DNA of 64,000 nt from Delphinus delphis (lineage: Eukaryota; Chordata; Mammalia; Artiodactyla; Delphinidae). The first letter of the stretch is position 1, and every line of letters starts with the position of its first letter. The notes beneath the pieces are model-generated. The model was given only the letters and a program-made list of their open reading frames with translations, was not told the origin of the DNA and did no database searches. Shown one piece after another: positions 35,876 to 48,129 of this stretch. The DNA lies in the NCBI RefSeq assembly GCF_949987515.2, contig NC_082700.1, positions 34,497,380 through 34,561,379 on the forward strand, given 5' to 3'. The position numbers and the translations under genes are program-made.

Positions 35876-37439
35876 GCAAACTGCACAGGCTTCTATATGG
35901 TTTACGTGGGATTGGCCACCTACCCAGCTCCAAGGATGGGTCCTGTTGTATTCCAGCCAGTTAGCATGTCCCTTCCTCCAGGTCTTACTCATTGGCATAG
36001 GAACGAGAACCTGACCTAAGGCAGCCCAAGCAGAGTGAGGCTGGACACTCTGGCGAGGAAAGCAGAGCTACAGACCTATTCTGAAGAGGCAATATCCCCA
36101 ATGTGGTTGTCATGAAGCATGACACGAAGGAGGACAAAGTCGCAGAGTCCCAGAAAGCTGGCTCCAAAGAATACACAACATGGGCTTCTGGAGTAAACCA
36201 GATCTTGGCTGGAGCTTGTCTTTGGACTGTTCAGTTACATTAAGCAATAATTTTTTTTTTTTTTTACCTTAGCCAGTTGGGACCAAGGTTTCTATGTATT
36301 GTGACCAACAAAATCCTAACTGATATATCTTGCCCCCGAAAACACAAGAACCTTGCTCATAGAAGACACCATATCTTGAACAATATGCCATTGGGAGAAC
36401 TGGAGATGGCTTAATGGGGGAGGCGACTGGGTAACATCAGCCAGAGCCTTAATTTGAACATAGTTCTTTAGAAAATATGTTAGACTGCCCTCGATTTAAA
36501 TTCATCAGAAATTCAGGAGTATTTTCCCCAGTGTGTTTTACAGCAGAATTGTTCCTACCTGAGGTTATTAACCTGCTCACCTGTCATTTCCTAAGAACTC
36601 CTAAAGATTTCTGCTTCAACCCCTGGACTTTCAACCTAAAGAAACTATGGTTTTAAACTGGGGAAAGGGAACAAGAAAGAATGATTCAGCCTCTAGGTGC
36701 TTTTTACTCTGCTGGATAAAATCATTATTTTTCCCCCCAGAATGACCTGTAACTTCCTACGTTTCTTACATTTCAACATCAATTTTCATTTCTCGGGATG
36801 CCTACAGCTTTTCACCTGGCTAGATGGAAGCCAAGATTTTACTTTTCTCTTCGGGGCTATTCTGCTGGGCTAGAGTCATTAGAAGCAACTTTAACTTCAG
36901 GTTTTTATATATATCACATCTTTTAAAGCATAATCAGGCTATGTGGTTCATGATCTGGTTATTAGATTAAAGGTCTGTGTGGCCAAAGGGCTGTACTTCT
37001 ACAACTATTGAGAAATAAACAACCTTGACTAGACAGGGAAGGAAAAGTGTGCAAGTTGGTCCCTATATCCTGATCAGGGGATTCTTTTCCTCCTTCCCTG
37101 ATTCACCAAAAAGCACACTTGCCCATACTACTATTCACATTCTCAAAACATGTTTGTTACTCTCAGAGCTCCTGGAATATATATCCTCCAACGGTTGCCT
37201 TTTGTCAGTGAACTGTTCTGCACACCTCCGCTGCTTATATTTAGGAATTTTTTTTCCTTTGGGAGAGAGAAGAGTGGCTTGTAAAACTACTAGTGGAAAG
37301 TAAGCATTAAGAATCACTTCACCTTCTTCATCAAATAAAACCACCTGAATTGCCTGTTCTATGGACCAGTATGTAATTCAAAACTGTGATGAAGAACAGA
37401 ATACTTTGAGTCTCAAAATATCTCCCCATAAATTACTTA
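35876..37439. other. Intergenic; LTR tail-like piece at 36190-36345
   Basis: 'gaccaacaaaatcctaactgatat' near 36300 resembles the 3' end of a MaLR/ERVL LTR, poorly preserved. No gene in the remainder. Confidence 0.4.
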
Positions 37440-38195
37440 TTAGCTAAAAGAGACAAATAATAACTTGACAGTGGAGAAAGTTCGTGGGCACCACCTTAAC
37501 CAAGATGCTAATGAGACAGATGACCATCAGGGGGCTCCGGTAAGGATGCACAGAGAGACTCACCATCACCTCTGTGGAACCCCATCCAAAGCACATAACA
37601 TGAAACAACCATGAGGAAACAGAGGACAAACCCAGAATGAGGATCATTCTACACAACAACAGCCTATACGCGTCACAAACTCTCAATAATATGAAGAACA
37701 AAGAGGCTGAAGAATTATTTCATACTTAGACCAAAATGACATGAGAACTAAGCGCAATGCATGATTGTACACTGGTTCCTGGCCTGAAAAAATTAGCCAT
37801 TAAGGATGTTACTGGAATAAGTGGCAAAATTTGAATATAGATGGTAGATCAGCCAACAGTATCAATGTTAAATTTCTGACTTAGACCACTGTGCTGTGGT
37901 TTGGTAAGAAAATGTTGTTTCACTTAGGAAGTAATCACTATTTCCAGGGAAAAGGGCACATGTCTCTTTACCCTTAAGGGGTTCAGGAGAAAAAAACATG
38001 TATATATGGAGAGACAGTGAATGCCAAAGCAAATAAAGCTAAACATTAATAATTGGTGAATCAAGGTAAAGCACATACAAGAGTTCTTTGTACTAATCTT
38101 GCAATTTTTCTTTCAGTTTGAAGTTGTATCTATAACTATATATCTACATCTATATAGATGTATAAAATGAACACACAACATTTAAAATAAAATGC
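37440..38195 (+). mobile_element. Ancient LINE 3'-end-like fragment
   Basis: The ordered text 'ggctccggtaaggatgcac', 'aatttgaatatagatggtagatcagc', 'gttaatttctgac'-like, 'gaccactgtgctgtggtttggtaag', 'gtgaatcaaggtaaagcacatacaagagttctttgtac' and an A-rich end fit a common old mammalian LINE 3' terminus. Subfamily not named. Confidence 0.55.
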
Positions 38196-40619
38196 ATCAA
38201 CCTAAAATCCAGCCTATTCTTCAGGAATTGTTGGCAATCTGAAGAGAAACAAAGGCTAGCATACCAAAAGGGATTGGGTCAGTAGATTCATTCATTAGGA
38301 ACCTGAGTACATTTCTACTAACTTAAATTATGCTTTCATTTGAATAAAACATTTTGGACTGCCTTAAACTTAGCGCCAATTACTTATACATTTAAACGCT
38401 CAAAGTATGAATTCCATACTTTTCCCCAAGTGAGGCGCAAGGCTGTCAGTATTCTCGTGTGCTAACAAGTAAGAAAGGCCAATTTCTATAACCTAACTAT
38501 AGGACTTCTGGGTACGTAAAACTTTTCTCATAGGCCCAGTTCCCTATTTTCTTAGAAAATCCAATTTGCTCTGGGATTTCAAATATCACCGGCTCTTGTT
38601 TTTGTCACAACAAATGAAATATTTTATTCTTTAGATTCTTAAAAAGAAATTCAATGAATCTTTGCTCACTGCTAGCTTTTCTATATCTCTCCCAATATCT
38701 CTTTGATCAAGCTTTTCCAGCCACTCTGGAATACTCCAGGGGTAATTAGAACTTCTTACCTTCTTTAGCCCAAAAGGAGCCAATTCATCACAAGCTGTCA
38801 TGGATTCTGATTCTAAATTACCAAGAGCCCAATTACTAACAGAGGCAGGGAATCTTCTTTGCAAGTAAAGTGATTATTTCTTTGCAGATGCAGTAGCATT
38901 TCACTTTTTAATTATGTTCATTCCGATCAAATGTAAGAAAATTCTTCCTCATTTTATTTTCCTTCCAAAGAAAACGGTAAAAGAAACATTAATCCCAGAG
39001 TGATACAAGGCCAGACCTGCAAGGGCCTTAGGCAGAGCTGGACAACTATCAATGGGTCTTGTCCATTTTACAGGGTCTTAGTGGCTCCTTAAACTCTAAA
39101 GGGGAAAAAAGGGACTAATTATTTGTTACATCACATACTTCACCTAAGGGCTTGCCAAACCTTCCAGCATCTGCTAAGTTGTGACGAGACAGCATAAGAT
39201 GATGATATAAACATAGACTAGCACAGAACAGAACAATTTTGTTTCTTGTGCAGGCAAAGAACAGAGCCACAGTGCTGGGGATGAAGCAGTGTGTGCAGGT
39301 AAACATAAGCAACGAGGGAACAAATCTGTTTTTTCTCACTTAGGTGCTATTAACATGATTATGTGTTGTCAAATTTTGAAAGAGAAAAATAAACAAAAAC
39401 AGTTTGGGAGAAGAAGGAGGACACTCCGGAGGATCTGAAGGAACATGAGGCCACCAAAGCTTACACAGATTTCCCAAGGCCTGAAAGACACCTGTCTGTC
39501 CACTTTGCTTTTAAACTTAAAGACTGGCCAGTTGTGGCTCCCGCAGCCTGTAGACCCGAGGCCTGCATCCTTATCTGCCCTTCCCCTCTCTCCACGTGGT
39601 CAGCAGACTGACATCCGTTCACTCGAGACATTCAAAGGTCAAGGTTTGCGCTCAGTGAGTATCTTCCAACGATCTGTGCTCCAGACAACAGTGACTACCC
39701 TTTGTCCTGGTATGAATGCAGTTGCTCACCGTTTTCCAAACACTTTCACACATATTTAAAGAAGAGTTTGGGAGCCCTCCAAGATTTTAAATTTCAGTTA
39801 AAAATGAAATTATATAGTAAGCTTTTGAAAAATTAAAACAACCATGTATGTGAGATTGTACCTCTGCCTTTACTGTAGGCTGTTTGCGAAATTCAGGAAG
39901 CCCTGCCTTTCCATTCATGAAACAGATAGTCGTTGAGCACCTCCTAAGGGCAAGGCAGGATGCCAGGTGATGGAGGTGGAGAAACAGGGCTTGTTCCTTG
40001 CTCTGATGGGGAAGGCACGTAAGCAGATACCCTCGGCACAGGAAAACACAGAATGGAGGTGCTGTGATGGGATAAAAGGGTCACGCTTGTAAGAACAAAG
40101 GAAAAGCGTATCCTTCCAATGCAGGAGACACAAACAAGGTCAGGAGGTTGGCAGGTGTCTTGAAGGAACGTCAGTCTTGCTGAGTGGGGGCAGAAACCCC
40201 AGGCTTACCCAACGTAGCATGGGCATATATGCTTGCCACATTCCAAGAATCAGAAGCACAAGAAAGATGAAGCCAGACCAGACACCACAAAGCTGTGACC
40301 GTTGGGCTCAGAAGTCTGGGATTTTTATGAACCAAGGAGGAGCATGAAGGGGAAGTGATGGTTCAACTGGCTGTGCTGGTAGGGGCAGGTGGGGGCAGAT
40401 GAGGCCACTGAAAAGATCCGCTGAGGGATGACAGAGCTGGCTGTGGCAATGGGAATGGAAATAAGTGGAGATTGAAGAGATCTGGGGCCGGTACAAACTG
40501 CAGGGACTTGTCACCATCATATGAATGGATGAGGAAGGAGGCAAAATAGACTCTGAGCACTATTATATGTGAACACTCGGATGGCGTCCATGGACTGGCC
40601 GGCTTTTGCTGTTGAAACA
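38196..40619. other. Intergenic, no gene recognised
   Basis: 39900-40070 resembles the ancient repeat at 20.9 kb ('cgttgagcacctcctaagggcaaggcagg'). The rest is single-copy-looking. It lies downstream of the PSAT1 3' end if the 41-43 kb exons are read in transcription order. Confidence 0.45.
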
Positions 40620-40830
40620 TTTACTGTGTTTAAACAGTCACATCCTGCACTGAGCCCTTGTTTTAAGCTCTTCAAACATCCCTGAGGTAAGTGGGGGAGT
40701 TATTTCAATCCTCCTTTTTACAGATGAGAGAACCAAGACTGGCAAGGTTTAGCCCTAAGCAGGAAACCCAACTAACCCAACTAATTGGTGCAGAGCTGGG
40801 ACGAAAGATCAGTATAGTCCTCATTACACA
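40620..40830 (-). mobile_element. MIR SINE fragment
   Basis: Inverted MIR-like: 'tgagcccttgttttaagctcttcaaacatcc', 'tttttacagatgagagaaccaagactggcaagg', 'gcagagctgggac'. Confidence 0.65.
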
Positions 40831-41144
40831 ATCCAACGAAACATGAAGATAGCTCAAAACTGTCCTAGTGACATGTTTCCAGCCTAAGTGGGACAAAGTT
40901 CATACAACTTTATACCGTGAGCTGTGCTGTAAGGTGGTTTGTTGATAATGTCCATTCCAAAAGCCAACGGAAAGGTACCAGTATGCTGAATCATTAAAAA
41001 CATGGATGTGCAGAACTCAAGTCTTACACCTTTCTGAACAAAATACCCTTCACGGATGCTAGTTTTAGACTCAAGTTTTCCCAGCATAAAGATTTTAAAA
41101 GAACAATCTGTCTAAAAAGCATGTAAAGAAATTCATTGACAAAG

Positions 41145-42138
41145 GTTTACATGTTTTAGGACTTTAATGTCCTTCACACGGTCAACACAAAACACTGACA
41201 ATGGATGAACAGTAGGGGAAAAGACTCTTCAGCAAAGATCTTCCCAAGCTCACGGCATCACTGGTCAAACACCAGAAAGAGAACAGTCACGTGAAGAAAC
41301 AGTAAGGGAATTTAACACAGATTTTTAGTTTAACAGCATAACTGAAAAACAAAACCAACCAACCAACCAACCAACCGTTCTTCTACCCACTGAAAGGAAA
41401 GTAAAAGTGAATCAGGGAGCTTCTAAATCTTGTGAAGCAGCTTAAAAAGGGAGAGGGGAGGGGGAATGGGAGGCACACAACTGTTGAGAACGTAACACTC
41501 TAATGCACAAGGTCAGGGATCCTAACAAATTCTCCAAGTCTCAACATATACCAACAAGAACCGTATTATTAGAAATATAAAGGCACAGAGATATAAATGC
41601 ATAGAGATATAAACTATTTGGTATTAAAAACAGACCTTGCTATATAAACATATAGTAAGTCACTTTTATCGCTTTATGAGAATAACCGTATAAAGAAAGT
41701 CCAGAAGACCCCACTGCTGTCATCTTGCAAAGGATCAAAATTCAGCACCTATAGGGCCCCACCCACCCTCCATGCTGTGTGTCTGTTTGTCTCTAAAAAC
41801 AACAACTTGCAATTTGCATATACTTAAACCCACAGGCAGCTTTGAATATGAGATCTAGGCAGAAAAAGTAGTAGCAAAGAGAACAGTAGCTAGAATTTGG
41901 TAGAAAAGCAACAGAAGACTTTTTAAAAGCTTCCAGTTCAAGTCAGAATTAAGGTTAAGTTTCAACAGCTTGGGATAGCTGTGGATGTTTTGCTGTTCCC
42001 TGGAAAAAGAAGAGAATCTATCATAAGTATGTTCATTCGAGAAAAATACTGTGTGTGTTTAGTTTTTTTTAGACATGCCCAAGTGACTTTCAATTTTGTA
42101 CACCTTCAAGGGCAGAGTGTATATTGGTTAGGATGTGC
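41145..42138 (-). pseudogene. PSAT1: PSAT1 3' UTR
   Basis: Directly after the PSAT1 stop codon (minus strand), about 1 kb of AT-rich sequence runs without repeats to a polyadenylation signal. On the minus strand the end reads ATTAAAGTCCTAAAACAT, with the ATTAAA hexamer at 41163-41168; this matches the end of the human PSAT1 mRNA as I remember it. A GGTT microsatellite (41353-41379 on the plus strand as CCAA) sits inside, as in human. The good preservation of an untranslated end next to a damaged coding exon suggests a modest age for the damage. Cleavage probably falls near 41145. Confidence 0.75.
41353..41379. repeat. (CCAA)n microsatellite in the PSAT1 3' UTR
   Basis: About six tandem ccaa units. 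Confidence 0.9.
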
Positions 42139-42243
42139 TCATAGCTGGTGCATCTCCAAAAAATGCTTCATGAAGGCTGCCAGCTTCTGACATCTTCGAT
42201 GGTGACAGCCTTATGCAGAGAGGCCCGAATCCCTCCCACAGAC
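42139..42243 (-). pseudogene. PSAT1: PSAT1 last coding exon (exon 9), disrupted
   Basis: PSAT1 is phosphoserine aminotransferase, the PLP-dependent second step of cytosolic serine synthesis. Read on the minus strand, this exon encodes SVGGIRASLHKAVTIEDV, then after a frame change KLAAFMKHFLEMHQL and TGA at 42139-42141: the C-terminus of the enzyme with a few substitutions. Two defects are visible. A single base is missing near 42189 (gatgtc-agaag where gatgt-cag-aag is expected), which shifts the frame to a stop at 42168-42170. The 3' splice site dinucleotide at 42244-42245 reads GG instead of AG, although the pyrimidine-rich tract and the rest of the boundary are recognisable. The frameshift would replace the last 16 residues. 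A sequencing error could explain the deletion alone, but not both changes. Intron retention excludes a processed copy. Confidence 0.9.
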
Positions 42244-42919
42244 CCAGAAGAACCACCGATGCAGCCGTTAAGAACAGGAACATCTGGCTGATCATCAGGA
42301 CGACCCTCCTTCCCGTCACCACCTCCTGCGAGAGTCACGGCACCTGAGGCCATCGTGTCCAACCTCCCACCTGAAAGCCCCCGCAGGTGGCCAGGAGTGT
42401 CACACATCTCAGTCATCAGAAAATTCCTTTCCAACGCAGTGAAGGACCGTCACGCTCACAGGTAACCTAGGTTAGCTCAACTCTTCGATGAGCCTGCCAT
42501 GCGAGGAGCAGGGAGCGGGCAGCTATTCTCATGCGTGAGAACATACATTTTTCATGGAGCTGACAGATTTAACTACTGTCTCTGACGTTCGGGGGAGCAG
42601 CAGTGTCTGTTCTTACACTGAACAGGCTGCGCCAGCTGCACCAGAGATGGGATGGCACCCTTTGTACTGTCAGAGCAGAGATTTTCAAAGGAAATTTTGA
42701 CCAAAGCTCCTAGAAGGTGTGCCCCCCCATGCTCCCGGCCATGGAATCGCGCTAAGGGGCCTGTAAGCAGCAGTAGGAGCACCCCTGTAACAAACGGTCT
42801 TTCCCAACTAGTTACAATAACTGCTACTCCAGGATGGGCAGGCTCCTAGATGTGTCTCCTTCAGCGTCTGAAAACTAAACCAATTCTCTGACAAGCTTCT
42901 GGATGGGACATGTACTCAC
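42244..42919 (-). other. PSAT1: PSAT1 intron 8
   Basis: Begins GTGAGT (minus strand, ending at 42919) and ends GG instead of AG at 42245-42244. Contains no recognised repeat. Overlapping ORFs here are not genes. Confidence 0.75.
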
Positions 42920-43057
42920 CTATGCCCTTTCAGGGAGATCATATTGAGTTCAAGAGCTTTGTCGAGAAATCTTCTTTCTAAAGCATCATCTCCTTTGGTG
43001 TTGCCAGTGTGGAATGGAATATTCATCTTCCTTCTATTCTGGGGCTCCACTGGGCAT
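42920..43057 (-). pseudogene. PSAT1: PSAT1 exon 8, intact on its own
   Basis: The minus strand encodes [19 protein letters not shown] then [19 protein letters not shown] and MISLKGH: 39 of 45 residues match human PSAT1 as I remember it. The exon is 138 nt (46 codons), the same size as the human exon skipped in the short isoform. Splice sites look functional: acceptor 'gtttttcag' before 43057 and donor AG|GTGAGT after 42920. The first base completes a Val codon and the last two begin an Arg codon that exon 9 finishes, so the phases agree with the human gene. Three substitutions (Arg to His and Ile to Thr in the NIPF-RIGN region, Ala to Thr) hit usually conserved positions. The intron to exon 9 is 676 bp. 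No exon 7 is recognised upstream. Confidence 0.9.
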
Positions 43058-43260
43058 CTGAAAAACATGTTTCTTCTTCCAGCTATTTTTCTGCAATGTG
43101 CAACTGCCATTAACACAGCAACAGAAAAGTTTTAAAAACCATTTTCCAGATGCAAACAAGAGATTAAAAAAAAGATCTGTGACAGGACATTTATAATTTA
43201 CTTAGGGACACCACTCTTGCATATGGAACAGTGACTTAACATTCTCTTATACGACTCAGA
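43058..43260 (-). other. Upstream of PSAT1 exon 8 (intron 7 side)
   Basis: Would be the 3' end of PSAT1 intron 7. PSAT1 exon 7, which should encode the segment ending near NSQGFY, is not recognised between here and 58 kb. Confidence 0.5.
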
Positions 43261-43570
43261 CTTAATTTCCAAGAGCCTCAGTTTCCTCATCTGAATATTA
43301 GGAATAATAATAATATCTCCATTTCATACTAGTTATGACAGTTCAGTGGTATAACATATATGAAGCTTCCAACCCATGGCAGCCACACAGCAATGTGAAT
43401 GACCCTTTCTCTACAAGACTGCAGAGAAAAAAAAATAAGTTGGTCCAAATAGTGGTGGTAAGATTTTAAAATAATGAGCAGCAGCTTTCAAAGCACTTAA
43501 AACACTGTATTGTCCCAAGCTGTGTGACCTTGAACAAGTTACTAAATCTCTCTGTTGTGCCTCTCTGATG
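43260..43570 (+). mobile_element. MIR SINE fragments
   Basis: 'agagcctcagtttcctcatctgaatattaggaata' at 43270-43310 and 'ctgtgtgaccttgaacaagttactaaatctctctg' at 43515-43553 are sense MIR pieces. Confidence 0.75.
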
Positions 43571-44055
43571 TGAGGACTAAATGGCCACAAATTCTCTGCA
43601 GCCCTCCCAGCAAGGGGTGGGGTCTTGTACTCCACACCTTTTGAATCTGGGCTGGCCTTGTGGACTTGCTTTGACCAAGAGACTGCAACAGGAGTGACGC
43701 TGTGCAACTTTCAAGCTGAGTCCTCAAGGGGCATGTGGCTTCTATACCTGCACTCTTAAAACATCACTGCCATGTAAGCAAGCCCGAGATAGCCTGCTGG
43801 AAATAACAGGCCCAGCCAACAGCTAGCCAGCAACAGCTGCCAGCTGCCAGATGAGGGGGGCCATTTAGACTCTAGGTGGATCACCAGATGACTTTGGTTG
43901 AATAAGTGATCTCAGATGAGACCAACAGAAGGAACCACCCCCACTGAGCCCAGCCCCACCTGTTGACTGAAAAGAATCCTGAGCCAAAGAAATGGCTGTG
44001 GTTTTAAGTCACTGTCTTGAAGTGTTCTATGATGCAAAAGTAGATAACTGATAGA
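43571..44055 (+). mobile_element. MLT1-like MaLR LTR
   Basis: 'gggctggccttgtggacttgctttgaccaagag', 'gtgacgctgtgcaactttc', 'ctgagccaaagaaatggctgtggttttaagtcactg', ending 'aagtagataactgatag' follow MaLR LTR order. Old solo LTR. Confidence 0.7.
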
Positions 44056-46485
44056 ATTCAGAACAGCATCTGGAACACATTCAATGCTATGTAAATATCT
44101 ACTGAAGTCAATAAATTTGTCTTTTCATTCTCCGCAACTTGCACAGGGCTCATACAGACTCTCAAAAATGAATGGGTCATGTTTCATCTAGGATACGTTA
44201 GTATTTGACTTCAGTTTCTGATTTGGAAAGTGAGCAAGCCAAAATTATCTTCCACTGACAACCAAAGGAGACTAACTGAAGAAGATCTGACATGCTATTC
44301 TGGATTACAAGGAAAATATGTAATAACTCTCTCCATTTTCTCAAGCACATCCTGTCTTATTATTCCACTTCTACAGGGTGGGATTCATTAAAAGTAATCA
44401 GCAAAAAAAGCAGTGTGAGGAAGCCCCCATTAAAAGCTATGCTCGCCCCTCAGGGCACACATATAATTCCTGTTAAAGTTAATAGGAGTCAAGTGCACGT
44501 CGACAGACAGAAGAGACGCAAGCAGGGAAACCAAGTATCTGGTAATAGGCTTTGAGGCTGAATTCTGGGGCCCCCTTTTCACAGCTAGTAGGTATCCTGG
44601 TTGACATTTACATTAAAAATTTAGTGTCTAACCTCTTTGATTTTGTGCTGCCTCAGGCTCCCCGGGTGACAGTCCAATCATAGAGCTGGAGCAGCAAAAA
44701 GGACACATGATTTAAGGGGAAAAAATATTAAAAGGGGGAAGAATTAGGAACCTGCATTTACAAAGAATCTGTATTTACAGGCATCCCCCCGCACATTTAC
44801 CCATCCTACTGTGAACGTAGATGGTATCATCACAGCAACAGTGTCATAACAACTAGAAATTGAAGATTAAATTTGCACGGTGCCCGAGAGTGTCCCTGCT
44901 GTGGGGCTGAGGGAAGGAAGAAAAAGATGAAGGGGAATCAGCTGCTCCAAACCTAGCAAGACGGCTGTGGAGGGAATTCAAATTCCACAGGACAAGCGCT
45001 GTGGAAGCACAGAGCTGAGCAAGTACCTCTGCCTGAGGGAAGATTGATGGTTTCAGAGGAAGGGAGGTGGGAGGGGTCAGGACAGGGGGAGACAAAGGAA
45101 TGGCATCTGGCAGAGAGCTGTCTCTGCCAAGGCACGGGGGACACCAGCAAGTTCTCTGCAGCACCTGGGGTGCTGGGTGCCTGGCTGGGGGCAGGACTGC
45201 AGACCGCAGAGGGCCCTGTGGACACGCTCTCCTGGAAACTGGATCGATCGGATCCTGGAGCAACAAGGAGCAATCAGGTCTGCACAACAAGGAGTTGTGC
45301 GTTTTAGAAAAAGCACTAGGACACAGGGGCTGGAGGGTGGGGACACTGGGGGAGAGGCCTGCTAGAAAGCTCCCACAAAGAACTTTCTAGGTCAACAGAA
45401 TTAGGGCTGGTTACCAAGACAGGGACACTGGGGAGTTTCAAGCTTGGGCAGTAAATGCAAATGCCATTAGGGACCCAACGGTCATATAAATGAGTATAAC
45501 AGGCCCAACATGACAGACTCAGCACAAACTCCCTACGTTACCTGTTAACTGTGAGGGCCCGTTCTTTACTTCCACAGAGAAACAGTCTCCCTTTTCCTTG
45601 AAACACACGGCCCTCCCAGTCTGTTTCTCCCACTTTCAGAGACACGGGGATTATGAAATAAGACATCTGGATTTAAATCATCTTCCCATGTTCCAGTAAG
45701 GGCTCAAATTGTGTGTTTTAAACCCTGTGAGCCACGCTGAGCACTGCCGTGGGCTGTGCTGGGCCACTGCTCCCAGGCGTTATCACTAAATCCCAGAGCA
45801 AGGGCAGCACCTGTGGCCTGAATGAGTTGGGGGGCAGGGAGAAGGTGCGAGGCTGACAGAGCGCTGGCAGGGGGCCGGGTGGGTGTGGGAGCAGCAGGTA
45901 ATCCTGGGACTACAAAGCTTCCAGGCAAGAGTCTGAGCAGCGCTCCCCAGGGAGTCTATCAGGGAAGCTGATAAGGATGGTTGTGACTGGAAAAGCAGTG
46001 CCACAGTCAGTCCTAGAAATTTAGGAAATCCTGAACTAACAGGGCTACACGGGTTTCTTGACTCAACTTCCTAGAGCGTCTCAAGAGCTCCGGTGAATCA
46101 TGAACTCCCAAGAGGATAATTCATACAGGAACAGAGTTTTCCCCAAATGCTTGTGGCTGAAAAACCCACTGCATCTCTGGGATGAGTATTCTAGAATGCC
46201 CACTGAGAAACCCCGGGGCTCCCCTAGGTACCAGAGGGGTGTGTGTGAGGGGAAAGGCACCACCTCAGCGCGAAACAGCATCTCACAAAGGTGGTGAGGG
46301 TTAGGAGGGTGCAAGAAAACTGCAGGCAGTTGGCAAGCGATGACAAGACGCTCGTTTCAGTGGTGTCTGCTCCAAAAGACAAACCAGAAACAACAAGGGC
46401 GCGAAGAGTGCATCCTGTGGTGAGAGAAGCCCACAAAAGAGTCACTAGGCCTCTCCTGACTGCCTAACTTTTAAATAAAAAATTA
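44056..46485. other. Intergenic, no gene recognised
   Basis: Moderately GC-rich at 44.9-46.0 kb with many overlapping short ORFs on both strands; none shows a motif, splice pairing or conserved-looking frame. No named repeat identified. Confidence 0.45.
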
Positions 46486-47320
46486 AATTTGCACACGATT
46501 AGGAAAACTAGAGTAAAAATATAAAGATCTATTCCCTTCCATAGAGGTGGTTGCCCTTAACAGCATTTTGTGCATTTTCAGGATCAGATACACAAATATG
46601 TATACGTGTATATATGCGTGTTTCCATATGTACATATATACATATATAGTATTTACAAATACAAACACTGTGGGTTTCTAACTGGAATAATAGACATGTC
46701 CTTTTCTACACCTGCTCTTTTTCCTTTTGACCTGATGACGTATCATGTCATCCTCCCAGTTTGCTCACAGACCTTCCCTGTTCTCCACACACACCTTACT
46801 CCATACCACCGATGGATCCTCATTTCCTTCATCAGACCCCTCCTGAAGGACATCCGGGTTGTCTCTAGATTTTCCCCATTACATAAGTATCCCTCATTGG
46901 ACTTGCGGGTGCCTGATTTTATGCACACTTCTGTGCAAGGCAGAGTACTGGCAGAGGGCAGGTGCCTAGAAGTAAAAGTCTTTGGACAAAGAGCAAGAGA
47001 GTTTTGAACTTTGATGGACGCTGCAAACCTCGTTCCAAAATTGAACACATTTATTACACTTAACATAGGCAAAGTGTGCTTGTTCCCTCGTCTACACCAG
47101 ATGTTATCAGTCTTTAGAATTTCTGCCCATCAGAGGGGAAGAAAATCCCATGGTTTTAATCTGCATTTCCTAAAGAAGTTGGTCTCTCTTCATTTGTCTA
47201 GTAGCCAGCTGTGCTTCTTCTGAGTTGTTTGCTCATACAGGTAGAAACCAGCCCCTGCCTTTTTAAAATTTGGTTATCCTTTTTCATTTATTAAATATGA
47301 AATCTACATTATGTAATTGT
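46486..47320 (-). mobile_element. L1M-type 3' UTR, inverted
   Basis: 'tagagtaaaaatataaagatctattcc', 'tttgatggacgctgcaaacc', 'ttaatctgcatttcctaa' match the order of old L1M 3' ends in inverse. Includes a TATG/TACA-rich low-complexity patch at 46595-46665. Confidence 0.7.
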
Positions 47321-47489
47321 ACACTTATTTCCCCCTTTGTGTATTCTAATTTCTTCCTCAGAAACCTAAGATGCCATCTTGCAGACTGCCCACAGTGGCT
47401 ACAATTTTGGCAGCAGCAAAGGACAACTTTAAACATTTTGCACCTAAGGTGGCTTTGGATACCTCTGGATAGAAAGTACAGTCTGAGCC

Positions 47490-48120
47490 ATTTTACAAAA
47501 TGTGCGGCCATTTTACAAAACAGCTTGACAGTTCCTGCAAGTGTTAAACATAGAGTTACCCTATGATCCAGCAGTTCCACTACTAAATCTATACCTAAGG
47601 GAAATAAAAACTTATGTCTGCACAAAAGCTTGTACGTGAATGTTCATAGAAGCACATTTCTGAAAACAAAAGGTGGAAAAAATTCAAATGTCAATCTGAC
47701 AAATGAATAAACAAAATGTGGAATATCCGTACAATAGAATAACATTCAGCTATAAAAAGGTTTGAAATATTGATCCATGTTACAACATGGATGAACCATG
47801 AAAGCATTATGTAAAGAAAAGCAGCCACTCTCAAAAGATCACATATTGTATGGTCCCATTTATATGAAATGCCCATAATAGCAAATCTGTAGAGACAGAA
47901 AGGAGATTAGTGGTTGCCTAGGGCTGAGAGGGTTGACAGAATCAAAAAACATTGTTAATGTGTAATGGGTTTCTTTATGAGGGGACAGAAATCTAAAGTT
48001 GGATTGTTGTGATGGTTACACACGTCTTTTAGTGGTTGCACTAAGAACCACTGAATTGTATACATTAAAGGGTTAAATTATGGTATGTAAATTACATCCT
48101 AATAAAGCTGTTAAAATTAT
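47490..48120 (+). mobile_element. L1M-type 3' UTR, sense
   Basis: 'cagcttgacagttcctgcaagtgttaaacatagagttaccctatgatccagcagttcc', 'atgaataaacaaaatgtggaatatcc', 'gtggttgcctagggctgag', ending 'catcctaataaagctgttaaaa'. Confidence 0.85.
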
Positions 48121-48129
48121 AATTTTATA

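Noticed and set aside
42168..42434. 88-codon minus-strand ORF as a novel protein
   Set aside because: Only its final third is PSAT1 exon 9; the rest is intron 8, and the end is the frameshifted tail.
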